A stretch of 64,000 nucleotides of DNA from Allohoeflea poritis (lineage in GTDB: Bacteria; Pseudomonadota; Alphaproteobacteria; Rhizobiales; Rhizobiaceae): contig NZ_JAPJZH010000011.1 in the NCBI RefSeq assembly GCF_027889715.1, forward strand, positions 147,607-211,606, given 5' to 3'. Shown here piece after piece: positions 24,960-34,706 of the stretch. Every line of letters starts with the position of its first letter. Position 1 is the stretch's first letter. Position numbers and translations under genes: made by a program. The notes below the pieces were generated by a model that saw nothing but the letters and a program-made list of their open reading frames with translations, was not told the origin of the DNA and made no database searches.

Positions 24960-25492
24960 TCGCCCCCCGGGGTTTAACGCCTATTTCTAACAGGTGCCGG
25001 TCGCTATCGCTACAAAACCACGGTTTTAATTGCATATGTGCATCTTAGGATATGTCGACATGCGAACCGATCGCTCGACTCACAAGTAATACGTGACAAG
25101 ATATTGAATAATAAAAGAAAAAATTACGAAGCCGCGCGAGAATCGGAAATACGCCACGGCCGGACACGTCAAAATTCCTTCCGTTGCGCTTAATATTCGG
25201 CAAAAAATACTGTGAGAATCTGAAAAAAATTCGCGTTTTCCGCGAGCCCGGCAAAGAGGCCGATTCCCGCCCGGCTCTATTGCCCTCGCCATTGGTCTGT
25301 TGATAATCTCGACTTTGGAGTCGCTCTAAATTGGGCTGGCTCCTTGTTTCTCGATCAAGCGGCGCCACGGACCGGCTCACTCCTTCAGGACTGCATCGAC
25401 GGACTCAGCCGCCGGAACGAGAACGACAGCGGACGAACGCCGCCGGCGCATGGCCCGACGGGACGCGAAACCGGGAGGAAGAAAATCCGACA
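24960..25492. other. 533-bp intergenic region, no gene seen
   Basis: AT-richer than its surroundings between about 25020 and 25330. It must hold the divergent promoters of the TetR gene and of the MHYT-LytTR regulator. Open frames here lack ribosome-binding sites and coding bias. I see no convincing dyad or RNA gene. Confidence 0.5.
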
Positions 25493-26653
25493 ATGGTGGA
25501 GGTGCACTACTCTCCTTTTCTGGTCGGTGCGTCCGTGCTTGTTGCCGTCATGGCCGCATTCACCAGCCTGCGGCTGACGAACGGGCTGCGAAACCTGTCC
25601 GTGGCGCGCCGCAAGGTGCGGATCGCGCAAGCCGCCATTGCACTGGGCGGCGGCATCTGGTCCATGCATTTCATCGGCATGCTGGCGGTTACCCTGCCAT
25701 TTCTGGTTTCCTATGATCCTTTGCTGACCTTGAGCTCGGCATTGATCGCCATTCTGATCACCGGATGCGGTCTTCTCCTGCTTCATTTCGGCGAGCGCAC
25801 CAATCTGCGCATCCTGCTGTCGGGAACGATGACCGGCATCGGCATCGCCTCCATGCACTACACCGGCATGGCCGCGATATCGGCGAACTGCGTGGTCAGC
25901 TATCGTTCGCTCGGCATCGTGCTCTCGGTGCTGATTGCCATCGCCGCCTCGACGCTGGCCATGTGGCTGGCCTATTCGAACCGCTCGCTGCTGCGCACCG
26001 CCATCGGTGCCGTGGTGCTCGGCCTGTCGATCTCGGCCATGCATTACGCCGCCATGCTCAACACATCCTTCTCGCAGGCCGTCAATTTTGTCGCCGAGCC
26101 GATCCCGGCGCTCGATCCGCAGATCCTGGCGATTTCGGTCAGCCTGAGCGCTTTCGTCATATGCGGCCTGTTCCTGCTGCTGGCGGTTCCGATGGAAGAG
26201 GCCGATGCCCCCGCAGAAGAGCCCCGGCTGACGGAGCCTGAACCGGCCACCGTCAATTCCCGCAAGAGCGCCCGCGCGCCCAACGTATCGCTGAGCCGCG
26301 CCGGCAAGATGGTTCAGCCGGTCAAGAACAGCATTCCCTATGAAAAGGAAGGAACCGTCCGCTTCATGAACACCGACCGCATACTGGCGATCGAAAGCGA
26401 CGGCCACTACACCAAGATACGTACGGACGAAGACGCGCTTTTCTGCCCGTGGTCCCTGTCGAAGGTCGAAAAGAGCCAGCTTGCCGACCGCTTCCTGAAA
26501 ACGCACCGGCGCTACCTCGTCAATCCGGCCCATATCAACGGACTGAAGAAGGTCGGCGATCAGATGTTCTGCTATGTCGGCAAGGCCGCCGAGCTCGAGG
26601 TCCCGGTCAGCCGCTCGCGGGCAAAGGACCTGCGCAACCTGCTGGGCGTCTGA
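25493..26653 (+). CDS. coxC: MHYT-LytTR membrane regulator of CO dehydrogenase, CoxC-like
   Basis: A 386-residue fusion of a seven-helix MHYT sensor (residues about 1-235) and a C-terminal LytTR DNA-binding domain (about 288-386: TVRFMNTDRILAIESDGHYTKI, TLK-like KTHRRYLVNPAHI). Three MHYT motifs are visible: SMHFIGM at 57-63, SMHYTGM at 120-126, AMHYAAM at 182-188; these are proposed to bind copper and sense O2, CO or NO. CoxC and CoxH of Oligotropha have this same domain pair, and this gene lies directly upstream of coxM. ATG 25493 follows GGGAGG. Paired LytTR-type repeats follow the gene at 26662-26690. Confidence 0.88.
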   Translation: MVEVHYSPFLVGASVLVAVMAAFTSLRLTNGLRNLSVARRKVRIAQAAIALGGGIWSMHFIGMLAVTLPFLVSYDPLLTLSSALIAILITGCGLLLLHFGERTNLRILLSGTMTGIGIASMHYTGMAAISANCVVSYRSLGIVLSVLIAIAASTLAMWLAYSNRSLLRTAIGAVVLGLSISAMHYAAMLNTSFSQAVNFVAEPIPALDPQILAISVSLSAFVICGLFLLLAVPMEEADAPAEEPRLTEPEPATVNSRKSARAPNVSLSRAGKMVQPVKNSIPYEKEGTVRFMNTDRILAIESDGHYTKIRTDEDALFCPWSLSKVEKSQLADRFLKTHRRYLVNPAHINGLKKVGDQMFCYVGKAAELEVPVSRSRAKDLRNLLGV

Positions 26654-26661
26654 AAACACCT

Positions 26662-26690
26662 GCCGTTCGTGCACGAATAGGACCGTTTGT
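26662..26690. promoter_or_regulatory. Paired LytTR direct repeats upstream of coxM
   Basis: GCCGTTCGT (26662-26670) and ACCGTTTGT (26682-26690) are imperfect direct repeats 20 bp apart, two helical turns. The LytTR half-site consensus is [TA][AC][CA]GTTN[AG][TG]; the second repeat matches fully and the first at 8 of 9 positions. The extended similarity runs about 15 bp each (26663-26677 and 26683-26697). Position between the LytTR gene and coxM makes a CO-responsive activation site likely. Confidence 0.6.
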
Positions 26691-26693
26691 GCA

Positions 26694-26727
26694 AAATGCC
26701 GCTCATTGGTGAAGCGGCATTTCTTTC
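26694..26727 (+). terminator. Hairpin between coxC and coxM
   Basis: A 10-bp stem (26694-26703 with 26713-26722) with a 9-nt loop followed by CTTTC. It can end coxC transcripts or act as an attenuator before coxMSL. Its left arm overlaps the end of the second LytTR repeat. Confidence 0.55.
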
Positions 26728-26777
26728 TCCCGATGTGACGCGCTCAAATTGCGGTCACCAGTTTTGGGAGGAACTTT

Positions 26778-27641
26778 ATGATACCCGGATCATTCGACTA
26801 TCACCGGCCGCGCACGCTCAATGAAGCTGTCGGCCTTCTTGCCGATCATGCCGGCGACGCGTTCGTCCTGGCGGGCGGGCACAGCCTCATACCGATGATG
26901 AAGCTGCGCATGGCAACGCCCGAGCATCTCATCGACATTCAGGACATCGGCGAGCTGACGGGCATCGATGTCTCGAACGGCACCATCGAGATCGGCGCCG
27001 CCGTGACCCAGGCCGCCCTGATTGCTTCCGATGCGCTCGCCGATGCCTGCCCGATCCTGCGCGAAACATCGCTGCAGATCGCCGACCCGCAGATCCGCAA
27101 TGTCGGCACGATCGGCGGCAATGTCGCCAATGGCGATCCGGGCAACGATATGCCCGCCGTCATGCAGGCGCTCGATGCCGACTACATGCTGCATGGCAGC
27201 GGGGGTCAGCGCTCCGTTAAGGCACGTGATTTCTACGAAGCGGCCTATTTCACCGCTCGCGATGAATCCGAGATCCTGACCTCCATTCGCATACCGGTCC
27301 CGGCGCAGGGCCACGGCCACAGCTACCAGAAGCAGAAGCGCAAGATCGGTGACTACGCAACGGCCGCGGCCGCCGTCATCCTGTCGGTGTCGGACGGCAA
27401 ATGCACAGGCGCGTCCATCGCACTTACCAATGTGGCCGACACGCCGCTTTGGGCGGAAGCGGCAGGAAATGCCCTGATCGGAACCGATCTCGGTCCAAAT
27501 GCCGTTTCGGCGGCGGTCGATGCGGCGCGCGCCATCACAGATCCGGCCTCCGACGGGCGTGGCCCGTCCGAGTACCGCACCCATGTCGCAGGCATCATGG
27601 TCAAACGCGCCATCGAAGCCGCCCACGAAAGAGCTGCCTGA
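26778..27641 (+). CDS. coxM: Aerobic CO dehydrogenase, medium (FAD) subunit
   Basis: The 287-residue flavoprotein subunit that takes electrons from the Fe-S subunit and passes them to quinone. FAD-binding motifs [15 protein letters not shown] (residues about 32-46) and [17 protein letters not shown] (about 111-127) are intact. GGGAGG precedes the ATG. It opens the coxMSL structural operon in the order M-S-L, which is typical of form I enzymes (form II is often S-L-M). Confidence 0.95.
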   Translation: MIPGSFDYHRPRTLNEAVGLLADHAGDAFVLAGGHSLIPMMKLRMATPEHLIDIQDIGELTGIDVSNGTIEIGAAVTQAALIASDALADACPILRETSLQIADPQIRNVGTIGGNVANGDPGNDMPAVMQALDADYMLHGSGGQRSVKARDFYEAAYFTARDESEILTSIRIPVPAQGHGHSYQKQKRKIGDYATAAAAVILSVSDGKCTGASIALTNVADTPLWAEAAGNALIGTDLGPNAVSAAVDAARAITDPASDGRGPSEYRTHVAGIMVKRAIEAAHERAA

Positions 27642-27667
27642 GCAGCGCCGGAGTTTCGGAGATTTCC

Positions 27668-28159
27668 ATGTCGAAAACCCACGTAAAGATGACCGTCAAC
27701 GGCAAGGCGGTCGAAGCACTCGCCGAACCGCGCACATTGCTTATCCATTTCCTGCGCGAAGAGCTTGATCTCACCGGCCCGCATATCGGCTGCGACACCA
27801 GCCATTGCGGCGCCTGCACGGTCGATATCGACGGCAAGTCCGTCAAATCCTGCACCGTTTTCGTCGGCCAGGTCGAAGGCGCAGACGTGACGACGATCGA
27901 AGGCATCGCCCAGCCCGATGGCACGCTGCACGCCGTCCAGGAGGCGTTCCGCCAGCATCACGGCCTGCAATGCGGCTTCTGCACGCCGGGCATGATCACC
28001 CGCGCCTGGCGGCTCCTGCAGGAGAACCCGAATCCGACCGAGGAGGAAATCCGCTACGGCATCAGCGGCAATCTGTGCCGCTGCACGGGCTATCAGAACA
28101 TCGTCAAGGCCATCCAGGCCGCCGCCGAGGAGCTTTCGGTCAAGGAGGCAGCAGAATGA
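27668..28159 (+). CDS. coxS: Aerobic CO dehydrogenase, small (2Fe-2S) subunit
   Basis: A 163-residue iron-sulfur subunit with two [2Fe-2S] clusters. The N-terminal plant-ferredoxin cluster ligands are in [12 protein letters not shown] (about residues 41-52) and the following C in KSCTV; the second cluster is ligated by CGFCTPGM and CRCTGYQNI in the C-terminal half. It carries electrons from the Mo-Cu site to FAD. ATG 27668; coxL begins within its last codons (4-bp overlap). Confidence 0.95.
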   Translation: MSKTHVKMTVNGKAVEALAEPRTLLIHFLREELDLTGPHIGCDTSHCGACTVDIDGKSVKSCTVFVGQVEGADVTTIEGIAQPDGTLHAVQEAFRQHHGLQCGFCTPGMITRAWRLLQENPNPTEEEIRYGISGNLCRCTGYQNIVKAIQAAAEELSVKEAAE

Positions 28160-30579
28160 ACGTCCAGACACCCCCCAGCGCCGAAGAGCGCGTCGAAAAA
28201 CTCCAGGGCCTCGGCTCTTCGCGCAAGCGCGTCGAGGATGCCCGCTTCACGCAGGGCAAGGGCAATTATGTCGACGACATCAAGCTGCCCGGCATGCTGT
28301 TCGGCGATTTCGTTCGTTCGCCCTATGGCCACGCCCGCATCAAGTCGATCAACAAGGATGCGGCACTGGCGCTTCCCGGCGTGGTCGCCGTATTGACGGC
28401 AGAAGATCTCAAGCCGCTCAACCTGCATTACATGCCGACACTTGCCGGCGACGTGCAGGCCGTGCTTGCCGACGAAAAAGTGCTGTTCCAGAACCAGGAA
28501 GTCGCCTTTGTCGTTGCCGAGGACCGCTACATCGCCGCCGATGCGGTCGATCTGGTCGAGGTCGATTATGAGGAACTGCCGGCGCTCACCGACGCCTTCA
28601 AGGCGATGGATGCCGACGCGCCGCTGTTGCGCGAGGACATCAAGGACAAGATGGAAGGCGCGCACGGTCCGCGCAAACACCACAACCACATCTTCCACTG
28701 GGAAGAGGGCGACGAGGCCGGCGCCAGCAAAGCGCTCGCCGATGCCGAGGTAACGGTCGAGGAACTGATCACCTACCAGCGTGTTCATCCCTGCCCGCTG
28801 GAGACTTGCGGCTGCGTTGCCTCCATGGACAAGATCAACGGCAAGCTGACCCTTTGGGGCACCTTCCAGGCGCCGCATGCGGTGCGTACGGTCGCCTCGC
28901 TGATCACCAATATCCCGGAACACAATATCCGGGTGATCTCGCCCGATATCGGCGGCGGCTTCGGCAACAAGGTCGGTGTCTATCCGGGCTATATCTGCTC
29001 AGCGGTCGCTTCCATCGTGACGGGTGTGCCGATCAAATGGGTCGAGGACCGCATCGAGAACCTGACGGCGACCGCCTTTGCCCGCGACTATCACATGACC
29101 GGCAAGCTGGCGGCGACGAAGGACGGCAAGATCACCGGCCTGCATTGTCACGTGCTTGCCGACCACGGCGCGTTCGACGCCTGTGCCGATCCGACCAAGT
29201 TCCCGGCCGGCTTCTTCCACATCTGCACCGGCTCCTACGACATACCGGTCGCCTATGTGGGCGTTGACGGCGTCTACACGAACAAGGCGCCGGGCGGTGT
29301 TGCCTATCGCTGCTCGTTCCGCGTGACGGAAGCGGCCTACATGATCGAACGGATGATCGACATCCTGGCGCTGAAGCTGGAGATGGACCCGGTCGAGCTG
29401 CGCATGAAGAACTTCATCAGGAAGGAGCAGTTCCCCTACGCATCGGCGCTCGGCTGGGAATATGACAGCGGCGACTACCACACGGCCATGCAGAAGGCGC
29501 TGGACAGCGTCAGCCATCAGGCCCTTCGCGACGAACAGGCGCAAAACCGCGCCGCCTTCGACCGCGGCGAGACCCGCAAGCTGATGGGTATCGGCGTCGC
29601 GCACTTCACCGAGATCGTCGGCGCCGGTCCGGTCAAGAACTGCGACATTCTCGGCCTCGGCATGTTCGACAGCTGCGAAATCCGCATCCATCCGACCGGA
29701 TCGGCCATCGCCCGCCTCGGCACCATCAGCCAGGGCCAGGGCCATGCGACGACCTTCGCGCAGATCCTTGCCAGCGAGATCGGCATTCCCGCCGAGGACA
29801 TCACGCTCGAGGAAGGCGACACGGACACCGCGCCCTACGGCCTTGGCACCTACGGCTCGCGTTCGACGCCGGTGGCCGGCGCCGCGACCGCCATGGCCGG
29901 CCGCAAGATCCGCGCCAAGGCGCAGATGATTGCCGCCTATCTGCTGGAGGTGCACGAGGACGATCTCGAATGGGACATCGACCGCTTCCAGGTCAAGGGC
30001 AATCCGGAAGCGCACAAGACCATGAAGGAAATCGCCTTTGCGTCCTACAACCAGGCAATTCCCGGGCTGGAGCCCGGTCTGGAGGCCGTGTCCTACTACG
30101 ATCCGCCCAACATGACCTATCCCTTCGGCGCCTATATCTGCGTCGTCGATGTCGATGTCGACACCGGCGTCACGGATGTCCGCAGCTTCTACGCGCTTGA
30201 CGATTGCGGCACCCGCATCAACCCGATGATCATCGAGGGTCAGGTCCATGGCGGCCTGACGGAGGCGCTGGCGATCGCCATGGGGCAGGACATCTCCTAT
30301 GACGAGATCGGCAATGTCCAGGGCGGCAGCCTGATGGACTTCTTCCTGCCGACCGCCGTCGAGACGCCGGTCTGGCAGACCGACCATACGACGACGCCCA
30401 GCCCGCATCACCCGATCGGCGCCAAGGGTGTTGGCGAGAGCCCGAATGTCGGCGGGGTCCCGGCCCTTTCCAACGCCGTCATTGATGCCTTTGCCCACAA
30501 GGGCCTGACCCATTCGCAGATGCCGCACGATCACTGGCGCGTCTGGAAGACGGCTCAGAGCCTCGGGCTGACCGGTTGA
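28156..30579 (+). CDS. coxL: Aerobic CO dehydrogenase, large (Mo-Cu) subunit, form I
   Basis: An 807-residue catalytic subunit, close to the 809 residues of Oligotropha CoxL. It contains the diagnostic form I active-site loop AYRCSFR, with Cys386 in position to hold the copper of the Mo-S-Cu centre; form II (putative) enzymes have AYRGAGR instead. Also present are GGGFGNK and the C-terminal [13 protein letters not shown] with the catalytic Glu. The subunit binds molybdopterin cytosine dinucleotide and oxidises CO to CO2. ATG 28156 overlaps coxS by 4 bp; the much longer open frame starting within coxS is rejected. Confidence 0.97.
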   Translation: MNVQTPPSAEERVEKLQGLGSSRKRVEDARFTQGKGNYVDDIKLPGMLFGDFVRSPYGHARIKSINKDAALALPGVVAVLTAEDLKPLNLHYMPTLAGDVQAVLADEKVLFQNQEVAFVVAEDRYIAADAVDLVEVDYEELPALTDAFKAMDADAPLLREDIKDKMEGAHGPRKHHNHIFHWEEGDEAGASKALADAEVTVEELITYQRVHPCPLETCGCVASMDKINGKLTLWGTFQAPHAVRTVASLITNIPEHNIRVISPDIGGGFGNKVGVYPGYICSAVASIVTGVPIKWVEDRIENLTATAFARDYHMTGKLAATKDGKITGLHCHVLADHGAFDACADPTKFPAGFFHICTGSYDIPVAYVGVDGVYTNKAPGGVAYRCSFRVTEAAYMIERMIDILALKLEMDPVELRMKNFIRKEQFPYASALGWEYDSGDYHTAMQKALDSVSHQALRDEQAQNRAAFDRGETRKLMGIGVAHFTEIVGAGPVKNCDILGLGMFDSCEIRIHPTGSAIARLGTISQGQGHATTFAQILASEIGIPAEDITLEEGDTDTAPYGLGTYGSRSTPVAGAATAMAGRKIRAKAQMIAAYLLEVHEDDLEWDIDRFQVKGNPEAHKTMKEIAFASYNQAIPGLEPGLEAVSYYDPPNMTYPFGAYICVVDVDVDTGVTDVRSFYALDDCGTRINPMIIEGQVHGGLTEALAIAMGQDISYDEIGNVQGGSLMDFFLPTAVETPVWQTDHTTTPSPHHPIGAKGVGESPNVGGVPALSNAVIDAFAHKGLTHSQMPHDHWRVWKTAQSLGLTG

Positions 30580-30650
30580 GCCCGACGCCGCGCCGCCATT
30601 GAAATCCGGCTGCGCGGCGACACTTAATAACCATTAGGCTTCGGCTTTTG

Positions 30651-31529
30651 ATGACTATTCAAGACGATATCGGCCCCAAATTGCTGGCCGCCGGCTATGT
30701 GGCGGACGACACGCTGGCCACCGCACTGCAGCTCACCCTGTCGCTTCGGCGCCCGCTTCTGCTTGAGGGCGAAGCCGGCGTCGGCAAGACGGAAACGGCA
30801 AAGGCCCTGGCCGCTGCACTCGATACCAGGCTAATCCGGCTGCAGTGCTACGAGGGCCTCGACGCAACGGCGACGATCTATGAGTGGAACTACCAGAAGC
30901 AGCTTCTGGCGATCCGCGCGCGTGAGCACGACAATGTGCCTGCCGACGCCATCGAGAAACAGATTTTCTCCGAGGATTTCCTCTTGCGGCGGCCTCTGCT
31001 GGAAGCGATCAGCCAGGACAAAAGCCCCGTCCTCCTGATTGACGAGATCGACCGCGCCGACGAGGAATTCGAGGCCTACCTTCTGGAAATCCTGTCGGAT
31101 TTCCAGGTGACGATCCCCGAACTCGGCACCATCGCGGCGAGCAGCCGCCCCTATGTCATCCTGACGTCCAACGGCACGCGGGAGTTGTCCGACGCGCTGC
31201 GCCGCCGCTGCCTCTATTCCTATGTGGAATTCCCCGATCACGCCCGCGAGCTCGCAATCCTCAGCGCGCGCATGCCGGATCTTGAAAGCAGGCTCGCCAA
31301 TGCGATCATCGGTTTCGTCCAACAACTGCGCAGGGAAGACCTGGAGAAGAAACCCGGCATTGCAGAGACACTGGATTGGGCAGCGGCATTGAGCGGCCTC
31401 GGCGTCAACAATCTCGGCGACGATATCGACAAGATCACGCAAACCATGATCTGTCTTCTGAAGACCGAACCCGATCTGAAGTCGGTCACCCGCGAGGTCG
31501 TATCCCGGCTGTCCGGAAAGGCCGCCTGA
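30651..31529 (+). CDS. coxD: CoxD-type MoxR AAA+ ATPase for Mo-Cu site assembly
   Basis: A 292-residue MoxR-family AAA+ ATPase. Walker A is EGEAGVGKTETAKAL (residues about 38-52), Walker B VLLIDEIDRADEEFEAYLLE, sensor and arginine-finger SNGTRELSDALRRRC. In Oligotropha CoxD is needed to introduce sulfur and copper into the Mo centre. I chose ATG 30651; a TTG at 30648 is one codon upstream. It is 71 bp downstream of coxL and overlaps coxE by one base (TGATG). Confidence 0.92.
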   Translation: MTIQDDIGPKLLAAGYVADDTLATALQLTLSLRRPLLLEGEAGVGKTETAKALAAALDTRLIRLQCYEGLDATATIYEWNYQKQLLAIRAREHDNVPADAIEKQIFSEDFLLRRPLLEAISQDKSPVLLIDEIDRADEEFEAYLLEILSDFQVTIPELGTIAASSRPYVILTSNGTRELSDALRRRCLYSYVEFPDHARELAILSARMPDLESRLANAIIGFVQQLRREDLEKKPGIAETLDWAAALSGLGVNNLGDDIDKITQTMICLLKTEPDLKSVTREVVSRLSGKAA

Positions 31530-32716
31530 TGGCCGCCGGCACGGATAGGGCAACAAACGCCCCGTTGACGGACCGGATCATCGGTTTCGTCGATCATCTG
31601 CGTGCCAACGGCTTTACCGTTGGAACGCAGGAGAGCGGGCGCATCGCCGCATATCTTGCCGAGCACCCCCTGCCGCAGCTCCCGAGAATCAGACTGGAGC
31701 TGAAAATCCTGCTGACCGGCAACCGGGACGAATGGCTGCGCTTCGATGAATTGTTTGAAGCCTATTTCGTGGCGTCAGGGCGCGAGCGCACACATATACG
31801 CAGAACCACATCGCCCCATGTGAAGAACCCGCTGCGCCACGCGCCGGTCTGGCGCGAGCATCTGGCCGACACGAACGCCGGTTCGGACGCCCCGCAGATC
31901 GAGAGCGATCATGCCGGCGACGTTTCGGGCGAGGCGACCGGCCGCCTGATCGCCGCAAAACAATCTGTCGACCGGAAGACGGACCTCAAGCACATTGTCG
32001 ATCCGGACGAGATGCGCGCCGCCGAGGACCTTGCGCTGCGCCTTGCAAAAGCCATGCGCTATCGCCTTTCCCGGCGCCACCGCGCAGCCCGCCACGGTCG
32101 CCGTATCGATCTGCGCCGTACCATCCGACGCGCCCTGCCCCGCGGCGGCGAGCCCATCGAACTGTTCAGGCGCACGACGCCCGATCGCCCGGTGCATATT
32201 ATCGTGTTTCTCGATGTCTCCGGATCGATGAAGCACTACAGCCGCTTCTTCCTGCAATTCGTCAAGGGCCTGGTGTGTTCTTGGATGCAGTCCGACGCCT
32301 TTGTCTTCCATACCCGCCTGATCCGCGTCACCGATGCGGTGCGCGACCGCAACTCGGCACGCGCAATGACCCGCCTCGCCCTGATGGCCGAGGGGTTCGG
32401 CGGCGGCACGAAGCTTGGCGAAAGCATCGCGACTTTCAACCGGACCTACGCACGCCGGCTCACCAATTCACGCACCGTCGCCATCATCCTGAGCGACGGC
32501 TATGACACCGGTTCGGCCGACGAACTGGCGGCCGAACTGGCGCGGCTGAAACGCCATGTCCGCCGGCTTGTCTGGCTCAACCCGTTGCTCGGCTGGCAGA
32601 GCTACGAACCGGTCACAGCCGCCATGCAGGCGGCGCGGCCCTACATCGACCATTTCGCCGCCGCCAATTCGCTGGAAAGCCTCGCGGCCATCGAGCCGCA
32701 ACTGGCGCAGCTTTGA
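31529..32716 (+). CDS. coxE: CoxE-type von Willebrand factor A protein
   Basis: A 395-residue VWA protein of the CoxE family. The MIDAS motif is in HIIVFLDVSGSMKHYSRFFLQF (residues about 223-244), with GGGTKLGES and LSDGYDTGS supplying the remaining metal ligands. MoxR ATPases and VWA proteins form assembly pairs; CoxE works with CoxD on CO dehydrogenase maturation. The ATG at 31529 overlaps the coxD stop, so translation is coupled. The long open frame beginning inside coxD is rejected. Confidence 0.92.
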   Translation: MAAGTDRATNAPLTDRIIGFVDHLRANGFTVGTQESGRIAAYLAEHPLPQLPRIRLELKILLTGNRDEWLRFDELFEAYFVASGRERTHIRRTTSPHVKNPLRHAPVWREHLADTNAGSDAPQIESDHAGDVSGEATGRLIAAKQSVDRKTDLKHIVDPDEMRAAEDLALRLAKAMRYRLSRRHRAARHGRRIDLRRTIRRALPRGGEPIELFRRTTPDRPVHIIVFLDVSGSMKHYSRFFLQFVKGLVCSWMQSDAFVFHTRLIRVTDAVRDRNSARAMTRLALMAEGFGGGTKLGESIATFNRTYARRLTNSRTVAIILSDGYDTGSADELAAELARLKRHVRRLVWLNPLLGWQSYEPVTAAMQAARPYIDHFAAANSLESLAAIEPQLAQL

Positions 32717-32725
32717 GACGAAGTC

Positions 32726-33568
32726 ATGAAACTTTCGCAAAACACGCTGGACCTGATCGAGACGTTGCGCAGCAGCGGTCGAAGCTTCTGCATCGCCACC
32801 ATCGTGCGCACCAAGGATGCGACCTCCGCCAAACCCGGCGCAAAGGCCGTGGTGACGGAAGACGGCGAAATGCACGGTTTTCTCGGCGGCGGCTGCGTCA
32901 CCGGCGCGGTGAAGAAGGAAGCCATCGCCGCACTTGAGAGCCAGCAGCCCAAGCTGATGCGCGTCAGGCCGAAGGACGAGGTGGTCGCACCGGTCGATAC
33001 AGACGGCACCACACTGCACAAATCCTCCTGCCCCAGCGGCGGAACGGTCGAGATTTTCCTCGAGCCGATGAAGGCACGACGCCGGCTGGTTATCCTCGGC
33101 AGTTCGCCGATCGCACAGACGCTTGTCTCGATTGCCGGTGCGATCGGTTACCAGACCATCGCCGGCGCGCCGGGCGACGAGTCGGGGACGATGGGGAACG
33201 CCGATGTCTGTCACGAGGGCTTTGCGGAAGCCGCCGCGCAGGCGGGTCCGGGCGACGCCCTGATCCTTGCGACGCAGGGGCGGCGTGACCGCGAAGCCCT
33301 GCGCGCCGCGCTGCAATCACAAGCCGGCTATATAGGCATGGTGGCGAGCCGCCGGAAATTTGCCGCGCTCGCCGGAGAACTCGGTTCCGATCCGGATCTC
33401 GCCGAACGCCTCGAAACCGTGCGCGCACCGGCCGGCCTCGACATCAAGGCCGTGGAGCCTGAGGAAATCGCGCTGTCGATCATGGGCGAGATCATCGCCC
33501 TGCGCCGGGCCGGCCAGCTCGGCAAAAAGGCGCCGGAACATGGCGGCACCAGGAAAGCGGCGCAATGA
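32726..33568 (+). CDS. coxF: XdhC/CoxF family molybdoenzyme maturation protein
   Basis: A 280-residue XdhC-family protein: the N-terminal XdhC/CoxI domain (CIATIVRTKDATSAKPGAKAVV, GFLGGGCVTGAVKKEA) and a C-terminal Rossmann-like domain (RRLVILGSSPIAQTLVSIAGAIGY, YIGMVASRRKFAAL, PAGLDIKAVEPEEIALSIMGEIIALR). XdhC proteins bind and sulfurate the Mo cofactor before insertion. Order and family match CoxF of the cox cluster, but CoxI is a paralogue and cannot be excluded. 4-bp overlap with the next gene. Confidence 0.87.
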   Translation: MKLSQNTLDLIETLRSSGRSFCIATIVRTKDATSAKPGAKAVVTEDGEMHGFLGGGCVTGAVKKEAIAALESQQPKLMRVRPKDEVVAPVDTDGTTLHKSSCPSGGTVEIFLEPMKARRRLVILGSSPIAQTLVSIAGAIGYQTIAGAPGDESGTMGNADVCHEGFAEAAAQAGPGDALILATQGRRDREALRAALQSQAGYIGMVASRRKFAALAGELGSDPDLAERLETVRAPAGLDIKAVEPEEIALSIMGEIIALRRAGQLGKKAPEHGGTRKAAQ

Positions 33569-34215
33569 AATCGGCGGCACGCAACATCGACGCCGTATTG
33601 CTGGCCGCGGGCCTGTCGCGCCGCATGGGCGCGGAAAACAAGCTGCTCCTGCGCTATCAGGGCCGGCCCCTCGTCCGGCATACCGCCGCAACGCTGATCA
33701 AGGCCCGCTTCCGGAGGCTTCTTGTCGTCACCGGCCATGACGCCATGCGGATCGAGGGCGCGCTTGCGGGCCTTGCCGTTACGACAAGCCGCAATCCGCA
33801 TTATCGCAAGGGTCAGATGTCGTCGGTCGTGCACGGCCTGCGGGCGCTGATGCCGGGCATGGGGAAGAACACGCCGGCGGACGGCATCATGATCGCTCTT
33901 GCCGACATGCCCTATCTGACAGCCGCGGATTATCGCGATCTCGCCCGCGCGTTTCGCGAGGATGGATGCGAGCACATCATCGTTCCCGAATTTCTCGGCC
34001 AGCGCGGCAATCCGATCGTCCTGCCGCCTCGACTGGCGGCAGTGGCATCCAATGGCGATCTGAACACCGGCTGCCGCAGGCTGATCGAAAACCGGCCCGG
34101 CGATGTGCGCACCGTCGAAGCTCGCAATTCCGCCTTCGTGCGCGACATAGACACGGCCACAGATTATGGCCACGCGGTGCGCTCGTCCTACCTTGCAGCG
34201 CCCTGCTGCGGATAA
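33565..34215 (+). CDS. MocA-like molybdopterin cytidylyltransferase
   Basis: A 216-residue nucleotidyltransferase of the MobA/MocA group. The GTP/CTP loop LLAAGLSRRMGAENKLLLRYQGRPLVRH (residues about 12-40) and ADMPYLTAADYRDL (metal-binding DMP) are intact. Because CO dehydrogenase uses molybdopterin cytosine dinucleotide, and the gene lies inside the cox operon overlapping coxF, a CTP-specific MocA role is the best guess; substrate preference is inferred from context. It is not a standard member of the Oligotropha cox cluster. Confidence 0.83.
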   Translation: MKSAARNIDAVLLAAGLSRRMGAENKLLLRYQGRPLVRHTAATLIKARFRRLLVVTGHDAMRIEGALAGLAVTTSRNPHYRKGQMSSVVHGLRALMPGMGKNTPADGIMIALADMPYLTAADYRDLARAFREDGCEHIIVPEFLGQRGNPIVLPPRLAAVASNGDLNTGCRRLIENRPGDVRTVEARNSAFVRDIDTATDYGHAVRSSYLAAPCCG

Positions 34216-34242
34216 TTCAAAAAACACAAGGAAATACGCCCC

Positions 34243-34695
34243 ATGGAAATGAGCGACTCGCAACGCATCCGCGCCTCGCGCCAGACCGTCTATGAAGCCC
34301 TCAACGACCCGGAAATCCTCAAACAGTCCATACCGGGCTGCGAGGAACTGGAAATGGTCTCCGACACGGAAATGACGGCCAGGGTCGTGCTGCGCATCGG
34401 TCCGGTCAAGGCCCGCTTTACCGGAAATGTGGAGCTGTCGGATCTGGTACCGCCCGAAAGTTACACGATCTCCGGCGAAGGCAAGGGCGGTGTCGCCGGC
34501 TTCGCCAAGGGTGGCGCGACGGTGAAGCTGGTGGAAGACGGCGAAGATACAATCCTCGAATATGAGGTGAAGGCCGATATCGGCGGCAAGCTGGCGCAGC
34601 TCGGCAGCCGGCTGATCGATTCCACCTCGAAGAAGCTCGCCGGCCAGTTCTTTTCCAATTTCAGCGCCATTGTCGAGAAAGAGGCGGCCGCCTGA
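34243..34695 (+). CDS. coxG: CoxG-type SRPBCC membrane-anchor protein
   Basis: A 150-residue protein of the CoxG family (SRPBCC/START-like fold): SDSQRIRASRQTVYEALNDPEILKQSIPGCEELE, RIGPVKARFTGNVELSDLVPPESYTISGEGKGGVAGFAKGGA. CoxG is reported to help recruit CO dehydrogenase to the inner face of the cytoplasmic membrane, where electrons enter the quinone pool. Some CoxG proteins have a C-terminal membrane helix; this one does not, ending shortly after the SRPBCC domain. Last gene of the cox operon, convergent with the Lrp regulator. Confidence 0.87.
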   Translation: MEMSDSQRIRASRQTVYEALNDPEILKQSIPGCEELEMVSDTEMTARVVLRIGPVKARFTGNVELSDLVPPESYTISGEGKGGVAGFAKGGATVKLVEDGEDTILEYEVKADIGGKLAQLGSRLIDSTSKKLAGQFFSNFSAIVEKEAAA

Positions 34696-34706
34696 TTGCC
34701 GCGCCG

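Noticed and set aside
27805..28155. Extended N-terminus for CoxL from an earlier in-frame start
   Set aside because: The extra 117 codons lie inside coxS in another frame, and the protein from 28156 already has the normal family length.
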